This document shows, in pieces, positions 46,001 to 54,108 of a stretch of 64,000 nucleotides of DNA. The stretch comes from Haliscomenobacter sp. (GTDB lineage Bacteria; Bacteroidota; Bacteroidia; Chitinophagales; Saprospiraceae). Under the pieces are notes generated by a model, which saw nothing but the letters and a program-made list of their open reading frames with translations, was not told the origin of the DNA and did not search any database. The stretch is taken from assembly GCA_016707205.1 (NCBI GenBank), contig JADJHZ010000001.1:310001-374000 (forward strand). The letters run 5' to 3'. Both the position numbers and the translations under genes were made by a program. The first letter of the stretch is position 1. Every line of letters begins with the position of its first letter.

Positions 46001-46083
46001 GAACTAAGTCCCAGCAGCAGCACCATCAAGAAGATAATGATGGTGAACTGATAGTTTTTTACTGAAAATTCTGCAAGCTTCAT
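43021..46083 (-). CDS. RND-family efflux pump inner-membrane permease
   Basis: The 1020-residue protein has 12 predicted membrane helices in two halves and large periplasmic loops. The proton-relay aspartates appear in SLGLLVDDSIVVVENIERFL; other features are MPRGEDPPFNAPIF near the start and LVGIEIKNSILLVDYTNQLR in the second half. It belongs to the HAE-1/MdtBC-like group and probably exports drugs, bile-like compounds or lipophilic molecules; the substrate is unknown. It is the last gene of a tolC-MFP-RND operon, with 10 bases to the adaptor gene. Confidence 0.95.
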   Translation of the reverse strand: MKLAEFSVKNYQFTIIIFLMVLLLGLSSLFNMPRGEDPPFNAPIFIILAVYPGTSPKDIEELVAEPIEDAIYELDDIKKIITDCDDGIMLMRVEFSYGVNVDSKNNDVVREVNRLRTDLPEELAVLEVTRATSSDVAILQVALTSDNASYSKLFDEAERLKKHLEKVPDLKKVEIQAFPEQRVEVRLDLERMAQYRVGANQLLAAIQTSNLNIPGGSIDLGSRKFNVETNSQYEALDDVRNTVIQVSPEGRILYLKDLAEVELQDEDLTHIARYNGKKSIWVVAMLKDLKNIVQNDQVLKPALDEFKRSLPAGIGLEVAFDQAVNVERRLSGLGRDFLIAVLLVLLTLLPLGWRASAVVMISIPLSLSIGLALLDLIGYSLNQLSIVGLVVSLGLLVDDSIVVVENIERFLRMGYSRKEAAVAATKQIGVAVVGCTATLILAFLPLAFLPEGSGDFIRSLPMAVILTIIASLFVAITIIPFLSSMLLKRHERVEGNFFLRAFKRYLNDPYKKALMLAFRFPWLSLLFTLLIFLGSLSLVPRIGFSLFPMSEKPMFMVDVNAPLGTSIEATDAIAKAVEEELRQHPQVIGVSANVGNGNPRIYYNEFQKNNAPNYAQLFVQVKPHTPVPELTALTDTLRARFLDFAGAKIQVRRFQQGPPVDAPVEIRVLSEDLDSLRAWSVRVEKIMRSMDGLIYVNNPLRVPKTDLEVVIHKEKAGMLGIPVGEIARTIRLGLAGLEVSEFRTPEGKEYTIVVTVEENRQQALEVFSKIYVNSLSGAMIPLDQVARISLKSSPSVLRHFNKERFGAVTAFVQTGYNTNGLTDELLVKLDALDPPPTVSFIAGGERETQAESFGGIETIIIIAVFGLLAILVLEFRTFKSTIIVLSVIPLGIIGALLMLFLIGETLSFVATVGMIALVGIEIKNSILLVDYTNQLREAGKPLEEAIVEGAETRFLPILLTTLTAIGGLTPLALEQSPLISPLAYVLIGGLISSTLLSRLITPLLYKLLPPKVEVKRQTVD

Positions 46084-46093
46084 TAGACGGCGT

Positions 46094-47142
46094 TTACTGA
46101 ATGATCTTTATTTTTCGTCCATCCTCCAGAAAAAGCCCTCCGGTCGTCGCTACCCGCTCTCCGGGGGTCAATCCATCCTGGATAACTACCCAATCTCCGT
46201 ATAACGGCCCGACGCGGACGGTTCGCCGTGCGGCAGTCTGTCCATCCGGACTGATTACATAGACGGCTCCCGCCCCATCCTGGCTCTCCATCAAGGCGTC
46301 CAGAGGAATCACGATGGACGAACCCGCTCCCTCCGGGCTAATCCGGATGGAAGCAGCCAGGCCGGATGCGAGTTTCGGCGGTCTGGTCATAAGTTCGATT
46401 TCTGCGTCAAAGGTTCCGGACTGCGGATTGACGACATCGGCCAGCCGCTTTACCCTGCCTTGGAAAACCTGCCCAGGAAATGCGTCAAAAACAATCTCAG
46501 CAGGGTTGCCGGGCTTCAGTCTGGCCCAATCCCGATCCGACAATCCGGCCTGGATGGCCCAGTCTCCGGATTCATTCCCCAGGAGGAAGAAAACCGGCAT
46601 GCCAGGCCCTGCTACTTCTCCTTCGCTCAAGATTTTGCGAATGACTTTCCCGTTCACCGGCGAACGCACCTCCGAATACTGCTGATTAAACCGGACGATT
46701 TGGATGGATTCCTCCGCCAGCCGGACGGCAGTAGAGGCATTCTGAACTTGTTCCAGCGTAGCCACGCTATCCGCATACAGATTTTTTGCCCGCTGAAGGT
46801 CTCTTTTGCTTTTGCTAGTCCTTCCTCCGCCTGCTGTGCCTGGGCGTTGATCTCTGCCATATGGAGGGTCGCCAGGAGCTGACCTTTAACAACCCGGTCT
46901 CCCTCCTCTACAAAGATCCGTTTGACAACCCCTCCTGTTTTAAACCCAGGCTTGGCTTCTTGCTCGGATGTCAGTACCCCCGAAGCCAGGACCGGAAAAA
47001 TGAGGACTCTCTCCTCGGCTTGTGCGGTTCGAACCGGGATCACCTCTTCCGGAGCGGCACCTAGGGTTTCCTGCTTGGATTTTGACTGGCATGCCATAGC
47101 CATGGCTGCGATACATGCCAATAATGCTACGTGTAGTTTCAT
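46094..47142 (-). CDS. RND efflux periplasmic adaptor (MFP), lipoprotein (one-base frameshift)
   Basis: The adaptor joins the RND permease to the TolC channel. The signal peptide ends in AMAC (Cys18). Barrel-sandwich pieces are GGVVKRIFVEEGDRVVKGQL and VRSPVNGKVIRKILSEGEV; the beta-barrel part includes DGLTPGERVATTGGLFLEDG near the end. The frame breaks after EEGLAKAK. One extra T in TTTT at 46805-46808 (plus strand) restores RDLQRAKNLYADSVATLEQ, giving 349 residues. It lies one base after tolC and 10 bases before the RND gene. Confidence 0.92.
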
Positions 47143-47143
47143 A

Positions 47144-48499
47144 TTATTTTGATGGATTTTCCAGTGAAAATGCAGCTAAAGCCCGTTCCAGCTCTGCCTG
47201 CCGGATAAGCAGCGTATATTGAGAAATCGTTTGTTGGGCTTCCACCGTCGTTAATTGCGTTTGCGCGTCTAAAAGCTCCAGGAAGTTCGCCACGCCCTCT
47301 TTGTAGCGCCGGAAAGTATCCTGATAGAATTTGCGCGCGCTGGTTAATTGCGTTTTGTAGCTTTCCCAATTGGCCAACTCTGCCGCAAAGGCATTTCGAG
47401 CCAGCGCAGATTCCAGTTGGATTACCTGTTGCAACTGAATATAATCCTCTTCCACCAAAGAAGCGGCAAGGCGGGCTTGCTGGACTTTCAACTTTTGCCT
47501 TCCTGCGTTCCATACCGGCACTTCCAGGCTTAAACCAAGCATGGCATATCCGCCCCATTTAAAGTCGAAATTTTGAGAACCCAGGTCCATCTGAGCCCCC
47601 AGGGAAGGTTTCCGCTTTGCCTCCTCCAGTTCGATCAGCCACTGGTTTAATTGGCGGACTTCGCCTAGTTGGGCAAGTTCCTCGCGAAGAACGCCTTTTA
47701 ATTCAACCGGTTCAGGCGCGGATCGAAAGCTGGAATCCACAGCAATGGGGGCGGCGGGATCCCGGTGCAGGAGATAGTTGAACAGCAAGGCGGCGTTCTG
47801 GCGATTGATCTCTGCCTGAACCACTTGGCTCTCCAGTTTGGCGATTTCCGACTGGTTTCGATCCAGGATGGAAGGAATCAATTTCGCGTTGCGCAGGAGG
47901 CTTTCGTTTACCCTTTTTTGTTCCAGCAGCAGGTCTTTATTCCTTTTGAAAATTCCCACTAGTTCAGCTGCTTGTAAATACCGGAAATAAGCCACTTTAA
48001 CCTCTTTAGCCAGTTCCCGCTTCAAAATCTGATTCTCTATGGATTTCAACTCCAGTTGTCCGCCCTGTATTTTCCTGTTGACCTCGATTTCCGCATTTAA
48101 AATAGGCTGGCGGACCCTGAACCGAGCATCGTAGAAATTACTTGGCAAAAGCTGCTCATTTACATTTTCAATTTGGGGAAAGGAATTCGATTGCGTCAAT
48201 ACATTAAGGGTAGAATAAACCGGGTTCATCAAATCGCCCACCGGAAACTCAATATTCCGTCCTCCTTCCGCCAGGGTATAGGTCGTTCCAAAGGTCACTT
48301 CCGGAAGAAACATCCGGTGAGAAGCCTCCAGCGCCAGTTTTTGCCGCTCGAATGCGATTTCCGATTGCCTTAATTTCGGACTATTTTGGAAAGCTTCCTG
48401 AATATACCCCGTTAAAAGGTCGGAGGACTGCCCTCTCAGCGCGGGACAACAACCAAGGATTAGCGCCAACGCTAATCCGGGAAAAGCTCTGACATGCAT
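47144..48499 (-). CDS. TolC-family outer-membrane efflux channel
   Basis: From ATG 48497-48499 the protein has 451 residues with a signal peptide (MHVRAFPGLALALILGCC, cut near RGQ). It shows the twofold coiled-coil repeat of TolC proteins: SPKLRQSEIAFERQKLALEA and VRQPILNAEIEVNRK in the first half; LGLSLEVPVWNAGRQKLKVQ and YKEGVANFLELLDAQTQLTT in the second. It is the first gene of the efflux operon. The frame opens 24 codons upstream, but that part has no export signal and is rejected. Confidence 0.93.
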   Translation of the reverse strand: MHVRAFPGLALALILGCCPALRGQSSDLLTGYIQEAFQNSPKLRQSEIAFERQKLALEASHRMFLPEVTFGTTYTLAEGGRNIEFPVGDLMNPVYSTLNVLTQSNSFPQIENVNEQLLPSNFYDARFRVRQPILNAEIEVNRKIQGGQLELKSIENQILKRELAKEVKVAYFRYLQAAELVGIFKRNKDLLLEQKRVNESLLRNAKLIPSILDRNQSEIAKLESQVVQAEINRQNAALLFNYLLHRDPAAPIAVDSSFRSAPEPVELKGVLREELAQLGEVRQLNQWLIELEEAKRKPSLGAQMDLGSQNFDFKWGGYAMLGLSLEVPVWNAGRQKLKVQQARLAASLVEEDYIQLQQVIQLESALARNAFAAELANWESYKTQLTSARKFYQDTFRRYKEGVANFLELLDAQTQLTTVEAQQTISQYTLLIRQAELERALAAFSLENPSK

Positions 48500-49000
48500 G
48501 GATGGTCTATGTTGGTGAATCGCCTGCAAAGTACCGGAAATCCTGCACCGGTAAAACCCCTTTTTGATCAACTGTGTATTTCGACCGCCGAATTGTCGTT
48601 TTGCCCGGTTAAGCTGAGATTCCTTCTCTTAAACGTCTCCAAACCAATCCTGAAGCGGGAAGAAAACCGGTTTCAAAGGTTTTCTAAAGGCCGCTTTGCT
48701 AAATCCATCGCCAAAAGAAGGCTTTAAAAATTTCAATCACTCAAAAAACAGGGTCGAATAAGAATTTAAATAGGCAGTCGCGTTTGCAAATAGACATGCC
48801 GCGAGTTTTGGACACCCATAGTCTTGGAGAAGGCAGGGCAGTATAGAATGTAGTCCTAAAAGAAATCTCCGGTTATTCCAAATTCAAAAAAAAACGAAAC
48901 ACGTCAATAAATAAAGACCAAAAAGAAAACAAAATTAGAAAAGGCAGAACATGTTTATTTGAAAAAATTATAGGTTTTAATAAAATAAAATGAAAAAGAA
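48500..49000. other. 501-base non-coding stretch between tolC and the H1-like gene
   Basis: I see no convincing gene here. The only plus-strand ORF (48494-48727) overlaps the tolC start and has no recognisable content. The right half (48860 onward) is very A/T-rich, as expected upstream of a strong promoter. The tolC operon promoter must lie in the left part, but no clear consensus is visible. Confidence 0.6.
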
Positions 49001-49032
49001 TTGAATTATAATTTATAAAACCTATACCTTTG
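49001..49032 (+). promoter_or_regulatory. strong-looking promoter of the H1-like gene
   Basis: TTG at 49001-49003, a 21-base spacer and TACCTTTG at 49025-49032, preceded by about 130 bases of A/T-rich DNA. The ATG follows 16 bases after the -7 box. Confidence 0.75.
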
Positions 49033-49048
49033 CTTAAAATTAAATAAA

Positions 49049-49971
49049 ATGGCAAAAATCACATTAACTCCCCTGGAGATTAATCAGTTAGTCGACAATT
49101 ACAAATCGGAGTTACGCAAACTGGAATTCCAGGTTGAAACGGTAAAAACCGCTATTGGCCAACTGGAAGGTGGGCCTGTTACTCCTGCTACTATAACTGC
49201 TCCCGTAGAAGAGAAAAAATCAGAACCTAAGAAACGCGGGCCCAAACCAAAGAATAAAGAAACCCAAGCCGCTCCAAAAGCGCCTGTTTCCGCAGAAGAA
49301 CCGGTTTCTGCCGAGGCGCCTAAAAAACGCGGGCCCAAATCAAAGAATCAACCAATCCAAGCCGCTCCAAAAGCACCAGTTTCCGTAGAAGAACCGGTTT
49401 GCCGAGGCGCCTAAAAAACGCGGGCCCAAATCAAAAGCGGCTGCAGCGACCGGGGCAAAAGCCCAAAACAAAAGTGGAGAAAGCACCAAAAGCAGAGAAA
49501 ACACCAAAAATAGAGAAAGCGTCAAAAGCAAAAAAAGCAGATAAAGTACAAACGCCTGTAGCGAGTGAAAAACCGGCAAAACCGGTGAAATCCAAGGCGG
49601 CTGCCGCTCCCAAAGAAGAAGCCAAAACGCCTGCAAGAAAAGGACGTCCAAGAATCAAGAAAGCAGACGAAACTCAAACCTCCACTGCGGACCAGAAAAA
49701 AGCCAAGCCAGGCCCAACCGCAGCTTATTCGGAATGGGATTCGTTTATCCTGGAAACCATGACGCGGGTTGGGAAGCCAATGGCCAATGCCGATCTGCTG
49801 GATTATATGAAAACCGAACGGGATGCGCGAAGCAATGAAAAAGAATACCAAATTGGAGACTCGCGCCTGAAGGAATTGTTGAACCGCAGCCTCCAGAAGC
49901 TGGGCAACAAATTAGATTTACTCGTAAAAGAAAACTACGAAGGCAGAGGTTTTCTCTACCGGCTCAAATAA
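49049..49971 (+). CDS. histone H1-like Lys/Pro/Ala-rich protein with folded C-terminal domain (two one-base shifts)
   Basis: The N-terminus (1-50) is a short coiled coil (LTPLEINQLVDNYKSELRKL). The middle, about 150 residues, is a low-complexity Lys/Pro/Ala tail with repeats such as EAPKKRGPKSKN and AT-hook-like KRGPKPK and KGRPRIKK. The last 85 residues form a folded domain (YSEWDSFILETMTRVGKPMA, then NADLLDYMKTE, ending GRGFLYRLK) that looks like a winged helix of the HARE-HTH kind. Two shifts, one extra T at 49398-49400 and one extra A at 49457-49460, divide the gene; the corrected length is about 306. It probably compacts or marks DNA. It has its own promoter and terminator. Confidence 0.85.
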
Positions 49972-49991
49972 TACGCGAAACTTTCGATACC

Positions 49992-50033
49992 AACAGGAGT
50001 CATCCCGAAATGTGGATGACTCCTGTTTTTTTT
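49992..50033 (+). terminator. rho-independent terminator of the H1-like gene
   Basis: A 12-base perfect stem (CAGGAGTCATCC at 49994-50005 with GGATGACTCCTG at 50014-50025), extended by two A-T pairs, has an 8-base loop and is followed by eight T. It lies 20 bases after the stop codon. Confidence 0.92.
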
Positions 50034-50118
50034 CTACGGTTCAATTATTCTCCGGAAAGTTAACAGCCTTCCTTGGTTGGATAAGCCATTATGGAAGACC
50101 TGGTGAACCTGTAATTTA

Positions 50119-51162
50119 TTACTCCTCTACCCGAACCAGATATTCTTTTTGCGCTTCAATCCGGCCAATTGGTTTCAGGTCGAGTCCTTCTTTCGCCGTC
50201 TTCTCCAGAAACGCAGCTACGTGGTCTTCGCTGACTGCTACCATAAGCCCTCCGCTGGTTTGGGGGTCGCAAAGGATTTCTTTGGCGCGCTTTGATATCG
50301 CCGCCACCTTATGCCCGTAACTATCCCAATTGCGGTGCGTGCCCCCTGGAATACACCCTAAGCCGGCATAGTGCTCCACTGCCTGCGCATCCAAAAGCGG
50401 CACCTCCGCCAGATTAATCACCGCGCTTGTCCCCGAAGCTTCACACAACTCCACCAAATGCCCGAGCAAGCCAAAACCAGTGACATCCGTCATGGCCTCG
50501 ACAAACGGAAGCTGTCCAAAAAGAATTCCTTCCTTGTTTAAATGGAGCATGCTGCGGCGGGATAGCGCATCATGCGCCGGCTCCAGAAGACCTTTTTTCT
50601 GAGCCGTTGAAAAAATACCAACGCCAAGCGGCTTGGTTATAAACAAATAGCTTCCAGGCTGAGCGCCCCCATTTTTTTTCAGGTGTTCAAGGCGAACTTT
50701 CCCCGTCACCGCAAGTCCAAAAATGGGCTCCGGATTGTCAATACTATGGCCTCCAGCCAGAGGAATACCTGCCTCCAGGCAGGCTTTTCGACCTCCCTCG
50801 ACCACCAGGTTGGCCACTTCCGGGGGCAACGAACCGACAGGCCAGCCCAAAATAGCAATGGCCAGGAGCGGAGTACCCCCCATCGCATAAATATCGCTGA
50901 TCGCATTTACGGCGGCAATCCGCCCAAAATCTTCCGGGTCATCTACGATGGGCATGAAAAAGTCCGTAGTACTTACCACGGCCTCTCCCCCACCCCAGTC
51001 GAAAACGGCGGCATCGTCCCGCTCCTCATTGCCGACCAACAGCGAAGGGAAATGGGTTTTCCCGGTATGCTGTACCAGGATGTGGTCGAGTACCGCCGGG
51101 GCGATTTTGCATCCGCACCCGGAGCCATGACTATATTGAGTTAGTTTATAATCCGCGCTCAT
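50119..51162 (-). CDS. selD: selenide, water dikinase (selenophosphate synthetase), cysteine form
   Basis: SelD makes selenophosphate from selenide and ATP. The 347 residues show the catalytic loop YSHGSGCGCKIAP with Cys16 (not selenocysteine) and Lys19, then STTDFFMPIVDDPEDFGRIA, SDIYAMGGTPLLAIAILGWP, GGHSIDNPEPIFGLAVTG and DVTGFGLLGHLVE. Its start lies inside the end of mnmH (17-base overlap), so translation is coupled. With mnmH next door and no selA or selB in view, the selenophosphate is probably used for tRNA 2-selenouridine. Confidence 0.96.
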   Translation of the reverse strand: MSADYKLTQYSHGSGCGCKIAPAVLDHILVQHTGKTHFPSLLVGNEERDDAAVFDWGGGEAVVSTTDFFMPIVDDPEDFGRIAAVNAISDIYAMGGTPLLAIAILGWPVGSLPPEVANLVVEGGRKACLEAGIPLAGGHSIDNPEPIFGLAVTGKVRLEHLKKNGGAQPGSYLFITKPLGVGIFSTAQKKGLLEPAHDALSRRSMLHLNKEGILFGQLPFVEAMTDVTGFGLLGHLVELCEASGTSAVINLAEVPLLDAQAVEHYAGLGCIPGGTHRNWDSYGHKVAAISKRAKEILCDPQTSGGLMVAVSEDHVAAFLEKTAKEGLDLKPIGRIEAQKEYLVRVEE

Positions 51163-52177
51163 TGGATAATGTAATTAATTGGTTAGCAATTTGATATGGA
51201 TCCAACTTTTGAACAGGCCAAATAAGAACCGGATCGAAAGATCCTTTACTGGTCGCAAAGGAATACGATTTGTCGTAATACCGCAAGGCTATTTCGGCAG
51301 CAGTTGCAAAATCATTGCGCTCAAGCGCATCAAGAGCTGCTTTCAGATGCTGCCCTCCGAGCCGGCGTTCAATCCGGCGGAAGGCATCTTCGAGCGCTTC
51401 TTTGGGGAAAGCCCCATAAACCCCTACCAAAAAGCGCACACGCTCTTCCATGGGGACATCCAGCTTGACCAGCGGACTGCGCTGGAACTGGTTCCATAGG
51501 CCATCCGGAAGAAAAATGCGGCCAATCGCCCGGCTTTCATTCTCCACCCAAACCCGGCGCGTAGGGTCCATTAGGGAAAGCTCTCTATATAGATTATTCT
51601 CAAACTGTTCGACGGTTGGCTGGGGGGATTCGCCTATTGCACCAAAAGACGATCCTTTGTGGTTCGCTAAGCCTTCCAGATCGATCACTTGCTCTCCCGC
51701 CTCTCTAAGGCAGCGGAGGATCTCCGTTTTGCCGCTTCCTGTAGGCCCCCCAAGCACCACCGGCCGGATCGGCCTGACGGCAAACTCGTTTAGAATATAA
51801 TTCCGATAGGCTTTGTATCCTCCTTCGAGAACGCCCACCTCAAACCCTGCGAACCCCAGGAGCCAGGCCAAACTGCCGCTTCGCTTACCTCCACGCCAGC
51901 AGTGAATAAAAACGTTGCGGTCTGGCGCCAGACGTTTGGCCTCTTTCACGTACCAGGACATTCGGGCGCCAGCAAACTCCAGGCCTTTATCAAAGGCGAT
52001 CTCCGGGTTTTGCTGCTTGTACATCGTGCCTACTATAGCCCGCTCTTCATTGGTGAACAGAGGGAGGTTCTGAGCTCCCGGAATGTGTCCGCCTTCAAAC
52101 TCGGCCGGAGTCCGGACATCCAATAAAACGCGCTCTGTTTGCTCCTTCAACAACCGTTCCACTCCAATTTTTTCCAT
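51146..52177 (-). CDS. mnmH: tRNA 2-selenouridine synthase
   Basis: MnmH (SelU/YbbB) replaces sulfur with selenium in 2-thiouridine at the wobble position of some tRNAs. The 343-residue protein has an N-terminal rhodanese domain with catalytic Cys93 (FIHCWRGGKRSGS) and a C-terminal P-loop domain with VVLGGPTGSGKTEIL (143-151). LEGLANHKGSSFGAIGE is another family mark. It overlaps selD by 17 bases and lies 31 bases after the dehydrogenase gene, so a three-gene transcript is possible. Confidence 0.96.
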   Translation of the reverse strand: MEKIGVERLLKEQTERVLLDVRTPAEFEGGHIPGAQNLPLFTNEERAIVGTMYKQQNPEIAFDKGLEFAGARMSWYVKEAKRLAPDRNVFIHCWRGGKRSGSLAWLLGFAGFEVGVLEGGYKAYRNYILNEFAVRPIRPVVLGGPTGSGKTEILRCLREAGEQVIDLEGLANHKGSSFGAIGESPQPTVEQFENNLYRELSLMDPTRRVWVENESRAIGRIFLPDGLWNQFQRSPLVKLDVPMEERVRFLVGVYGAFPKEALEDAFRRIERRLGGQHLKAALDALERNDFATAAEIALRYYDKSYSFATSKGSFDPVLIWPVQKLDPYQIANQLITLSNERGL

Positions 52178-52208
52178 AGCGTTCTATTCCATTTGCGCTT
52201 CCCTGCGT

Positions 52209-53099
52209 TTATTTTCTGAATCGGGGAGACACAACCAACTCTTTGCTACCCGCAGCGTACTGATAAAACCCTTCTCCCGATTTGAGGCCCAGTTTCCCCG
52301 CCGCAACCATATTCACCAATAAAGGGCATGGCGCGTATTTGGGGTTCCCGAAACCCGCGTGCAGCACCTGAAGAATGGATAGACAAACGTCTAATCCAAT
52401 AAAATCAGCCAGTTGAAGAGGCCCCATCGGATGGGCCATACCCATTTTCATCACCGTATCTATTTCCAGCACCCCTGCCACCCCTTCATACAGGGCGTAA
52501 ACCGCTTCATTAATCATCGGCATAAGAATGCGATTGGCTACAAACCCTGGATAATCATTGACCTCAACCGGCATCTTTCCGATCTGACGCGAAAGTTCCA
52601 TTATCGCATGGGCAACCTCATCGGACGTAGAATACCCCCGGATCACTTCTACCAGCTTCATCACCGGAACCGGGTTCATAAAATGCATACCGATCACCTT
52701 CTCCGGCCGTTGCGTTACAGAGGCAATTGCCGTAATGGAAATCGAAGACGTATTGGTTGCCAGAATACATTCTTCCGGCGCCAGGCGGTCCAAATCAGCA
52801 AAGATTTTCTTTTTGAGCGCTTCCTGTTCGGTTGCCGCTTCAATGACGAGGTCTGCTCCGGAAACGGCTTGTCCCATGTCCGTAAAGGTCGTTATATTTG
52901 CCAGTGCCCGGGCTTTCTCTGGCTCCCCAATCCGTTCTTTTTGGATCATCCGGTCGAGATTTCCCCTAATGGCGGCGAGCGCTTTTTCCAGGGCATCCGG
53001 GGAAATATCGGCCAAACGCACCGAATACCCATTCAACGCAAAAATATGCGCGATTCCATTGCCCATAGTTCCCGCCCCGATTACTGAAATAGCCTTCAT
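52209..53099 (-). CDS. 3-hydroxybutyryl-CoA (3-hydroxyacyl-CoA) dehydrogenase
   Basis: The 296-residue enzyme matches the short, single-domain-pair form that oxidises 3-hydroxyacyl-CoA with NAD(P). The Rossmann start is ISVIGAGTMGNGIAHIFAL. Catalytic His and Glu regions are GMHFMNPVPVMKLVEVIRG and NDYPGFVANRILMPMINEA; MGMAHPMGPLQLADFIGLD is the CoA-side signature. It may serve fatty-acid or amino-acid breakdown or butyrate-type pathways; the context does not decide. It precedes mnmH-selD on the same strand. Confidence 0.95.
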   Translation of the reverse strand: MKAISVIGAGTMGNGIAHIFALNGYSVRLADISPDALEKALAAIRGNLDRMIQKERIGEPEKARALANITTFTDMGQAVSGADLVIEAATEQEALKKKIFADLDRLAPEECILATNTSSISITAIASVTQRPEKVIGMHFMNPVPVMKLVEVIRGYSTSDEVAHAIMELSRQIGKMPVEVNDYPGFVANRILMPMINEAVYALYEGVAGVLEIDTVMKMGMAHPMGPLQLADFIGLDVCLSILQVLHAGFGNPKYAPCPLLVNMVAAGKLGLKSGEGFYQYAAGSKELVVSPRFRK

Positions 53100-53118
53100 G
53101 GATTCATTTGGTTTGGCG

Positions 53119-53126
53119 CAAAAATA
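53119..53126 (-). promoter_or_regulatory. possible -7 box of the hydroxyacyl-CoA dehydrogenase gene
   Basis: The minus strand reads TATTTTTG, 19 bases before the start codon. No TTG lies at the right -33 distance. Confidence 0.35.
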
Positions 53127-53142
53127 GACTCAATTCTCCAAA

Positions 53143-53982
53143 ATGTGCAGGTTAACATTCTTCTTATTCATTTTCTGCTCCCTTTCCCCCCTCAAGGGGT
53201 TTCCTCAACAACCGGCGAAGGATCCGATCGCGGCGGTGGTCGAACTGGACTCCTTGGTTGTAATCGCTCAGCACCAAGGATTTAACGTGGAGGATTTCCT
53301 GAGGTATATCCAGGAAGATCAAAGTTTTCTGAAGGCTTTCCAGAACTTGCGTAAAGCCTCCTTTCTAGGGGAACACGAAATGGAATTCGATAACGGGCGG
53401 GAAAAAAAAAATGGAGAATACCGGTTCATCACCGCCAAAATGTACGACCGCGTATTTTTTACCCATGGCCTGGTTTGCGATACGGCGCATCCAGAAAAAA
53501 TAAAGCCGGCCAAAGGATTGGAAAAATATTACGACGAGCTAAAAAAGTTCATATTCCAAGCGGGAGAAAAGGTGGATCTGCCCTTCATTGGAGGGAAAAC
53601 GGCTATTTTTAGTCCAAAAATTCAACGCTATTACGATTATCGGCTGAAAAGTGGCCCCGGTCCGGAAGGAAGAGATTGTTATCTGTTTCAGGTAGCGATC
53701 AAGCCCCAATTTGAATTAGAAAAAGACCGCAAAACCATCGTCAAATCGATGGAAACCTGGTTTGAACGCTCCACCTTGCAAGTGGTTCAGCGCACGTACC
53801 ACGTGCAGTACCAGGGGCCTGGTTTCCGTTTCGACGTGCGCATGCGCATTGCCTTATCCCAGTTGGGAGGGAGTTATTACCCCGTGATCGTCCGCTACGA
53901 GGGCGAATGGGATATTCCATTGCACCACAAAGAGAATGGCCGATTTGAGGCCCGGCTGACGAGGTTCTCTTTAAATCCGTAA
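53143..53982 (+). CDS. secreted protein of unknown function
   Basis: I do not recognise this 279-residue protein. It has a signal peptide (MCRLTFFLFIFCSLSPLKGF, cut near PQQ) and a globular part of mixed helix and strand: LDSLVVIAQHQGFNVEDFLR, EMEFDNGREKKNGEYRF, IKPQFELEKDRKTIVKSMET and a strand-rich end (FDVRMRIALSQLGGSYYPVI). The overall style is that of Bacteroidota periplasmic proteins whose genes encode outer-membrane-associated domains. There is no lipobox and no catalytic motif. It is divergent from the dehydrogenase gene. Confidence 0.8.
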   Translation: MCRLTFFLFIFCSLSPLKGFPQQPAKDPIAAVVELDSLVVIAQHQGFNVEDFLRYIQEDQSFLKAFQNLRKASFLGEHEMEFDNGREKKNGEYRFITAKMYDRVFFTHGLVCDTAHPEKIKPAKGLEKYYDELKKFIFQAGEKVDLPFIGGKTAIFSPKIQRYYDYRLKSGPGPEGRDCYLFQVAIKPQFELEKDRKTIVKSMETWFERSTLQVVQRTYHVQYQGPGFRFDVRMRIALSQLGGSYYPVIVRYEGEWDIPLHHKENGRFEARLTRFSLNP

Positions 53983-53990
53983 AAAAACAG

Positions 53991-54071
53991 GGGCTGTCTC
54001 AAAAGTCTGGATTACGCCGGGCCGCAAAAAAATTTGAGCCCGGAGCAAAGAACGATCTTTTGAAACAGCCC
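53991..54071. repeat. 81-base inverted-repeat element (terminator or MITE relic)
   Basis: GGGCTGTCTCAAAAG at 53991-54005 is mirrored at 54057-54071 with one mismatch. The interior holds a second GCCGGGC/GCCCGG stem. It begins 8 bases after the stop of the plus-strand gene and follows an A7 run. The TCTCAAAA ends resemble those of the element at 33051. Confidence 0.55.
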
Positions 54072-54075
54072 TCTG

Positions 54076-54093
54076 GCAGCCTGAAAAGGCTGC
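54076..54093. terminator. GNRA-capped hairpin between convergent genes
   Basis: GCAGCCT and AGGCTGC form a perfect 7-base stem with a GAAA loop, between the plus-strand gene ending 53982 and the minus-strand TPR gene ending 54109. There is no long U-tract, so its terminator role is tentative. Confidence 0.4.
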
Positions 54094-54108
54094 GCTATTC
54101 AGGTAAAA

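Noticed and set aside
48494..48727. Small plus-strand ORF in the tolC/H1-like gap
   Set aside because: Overlaps the tolC start, has no promoter, export signal or family features.
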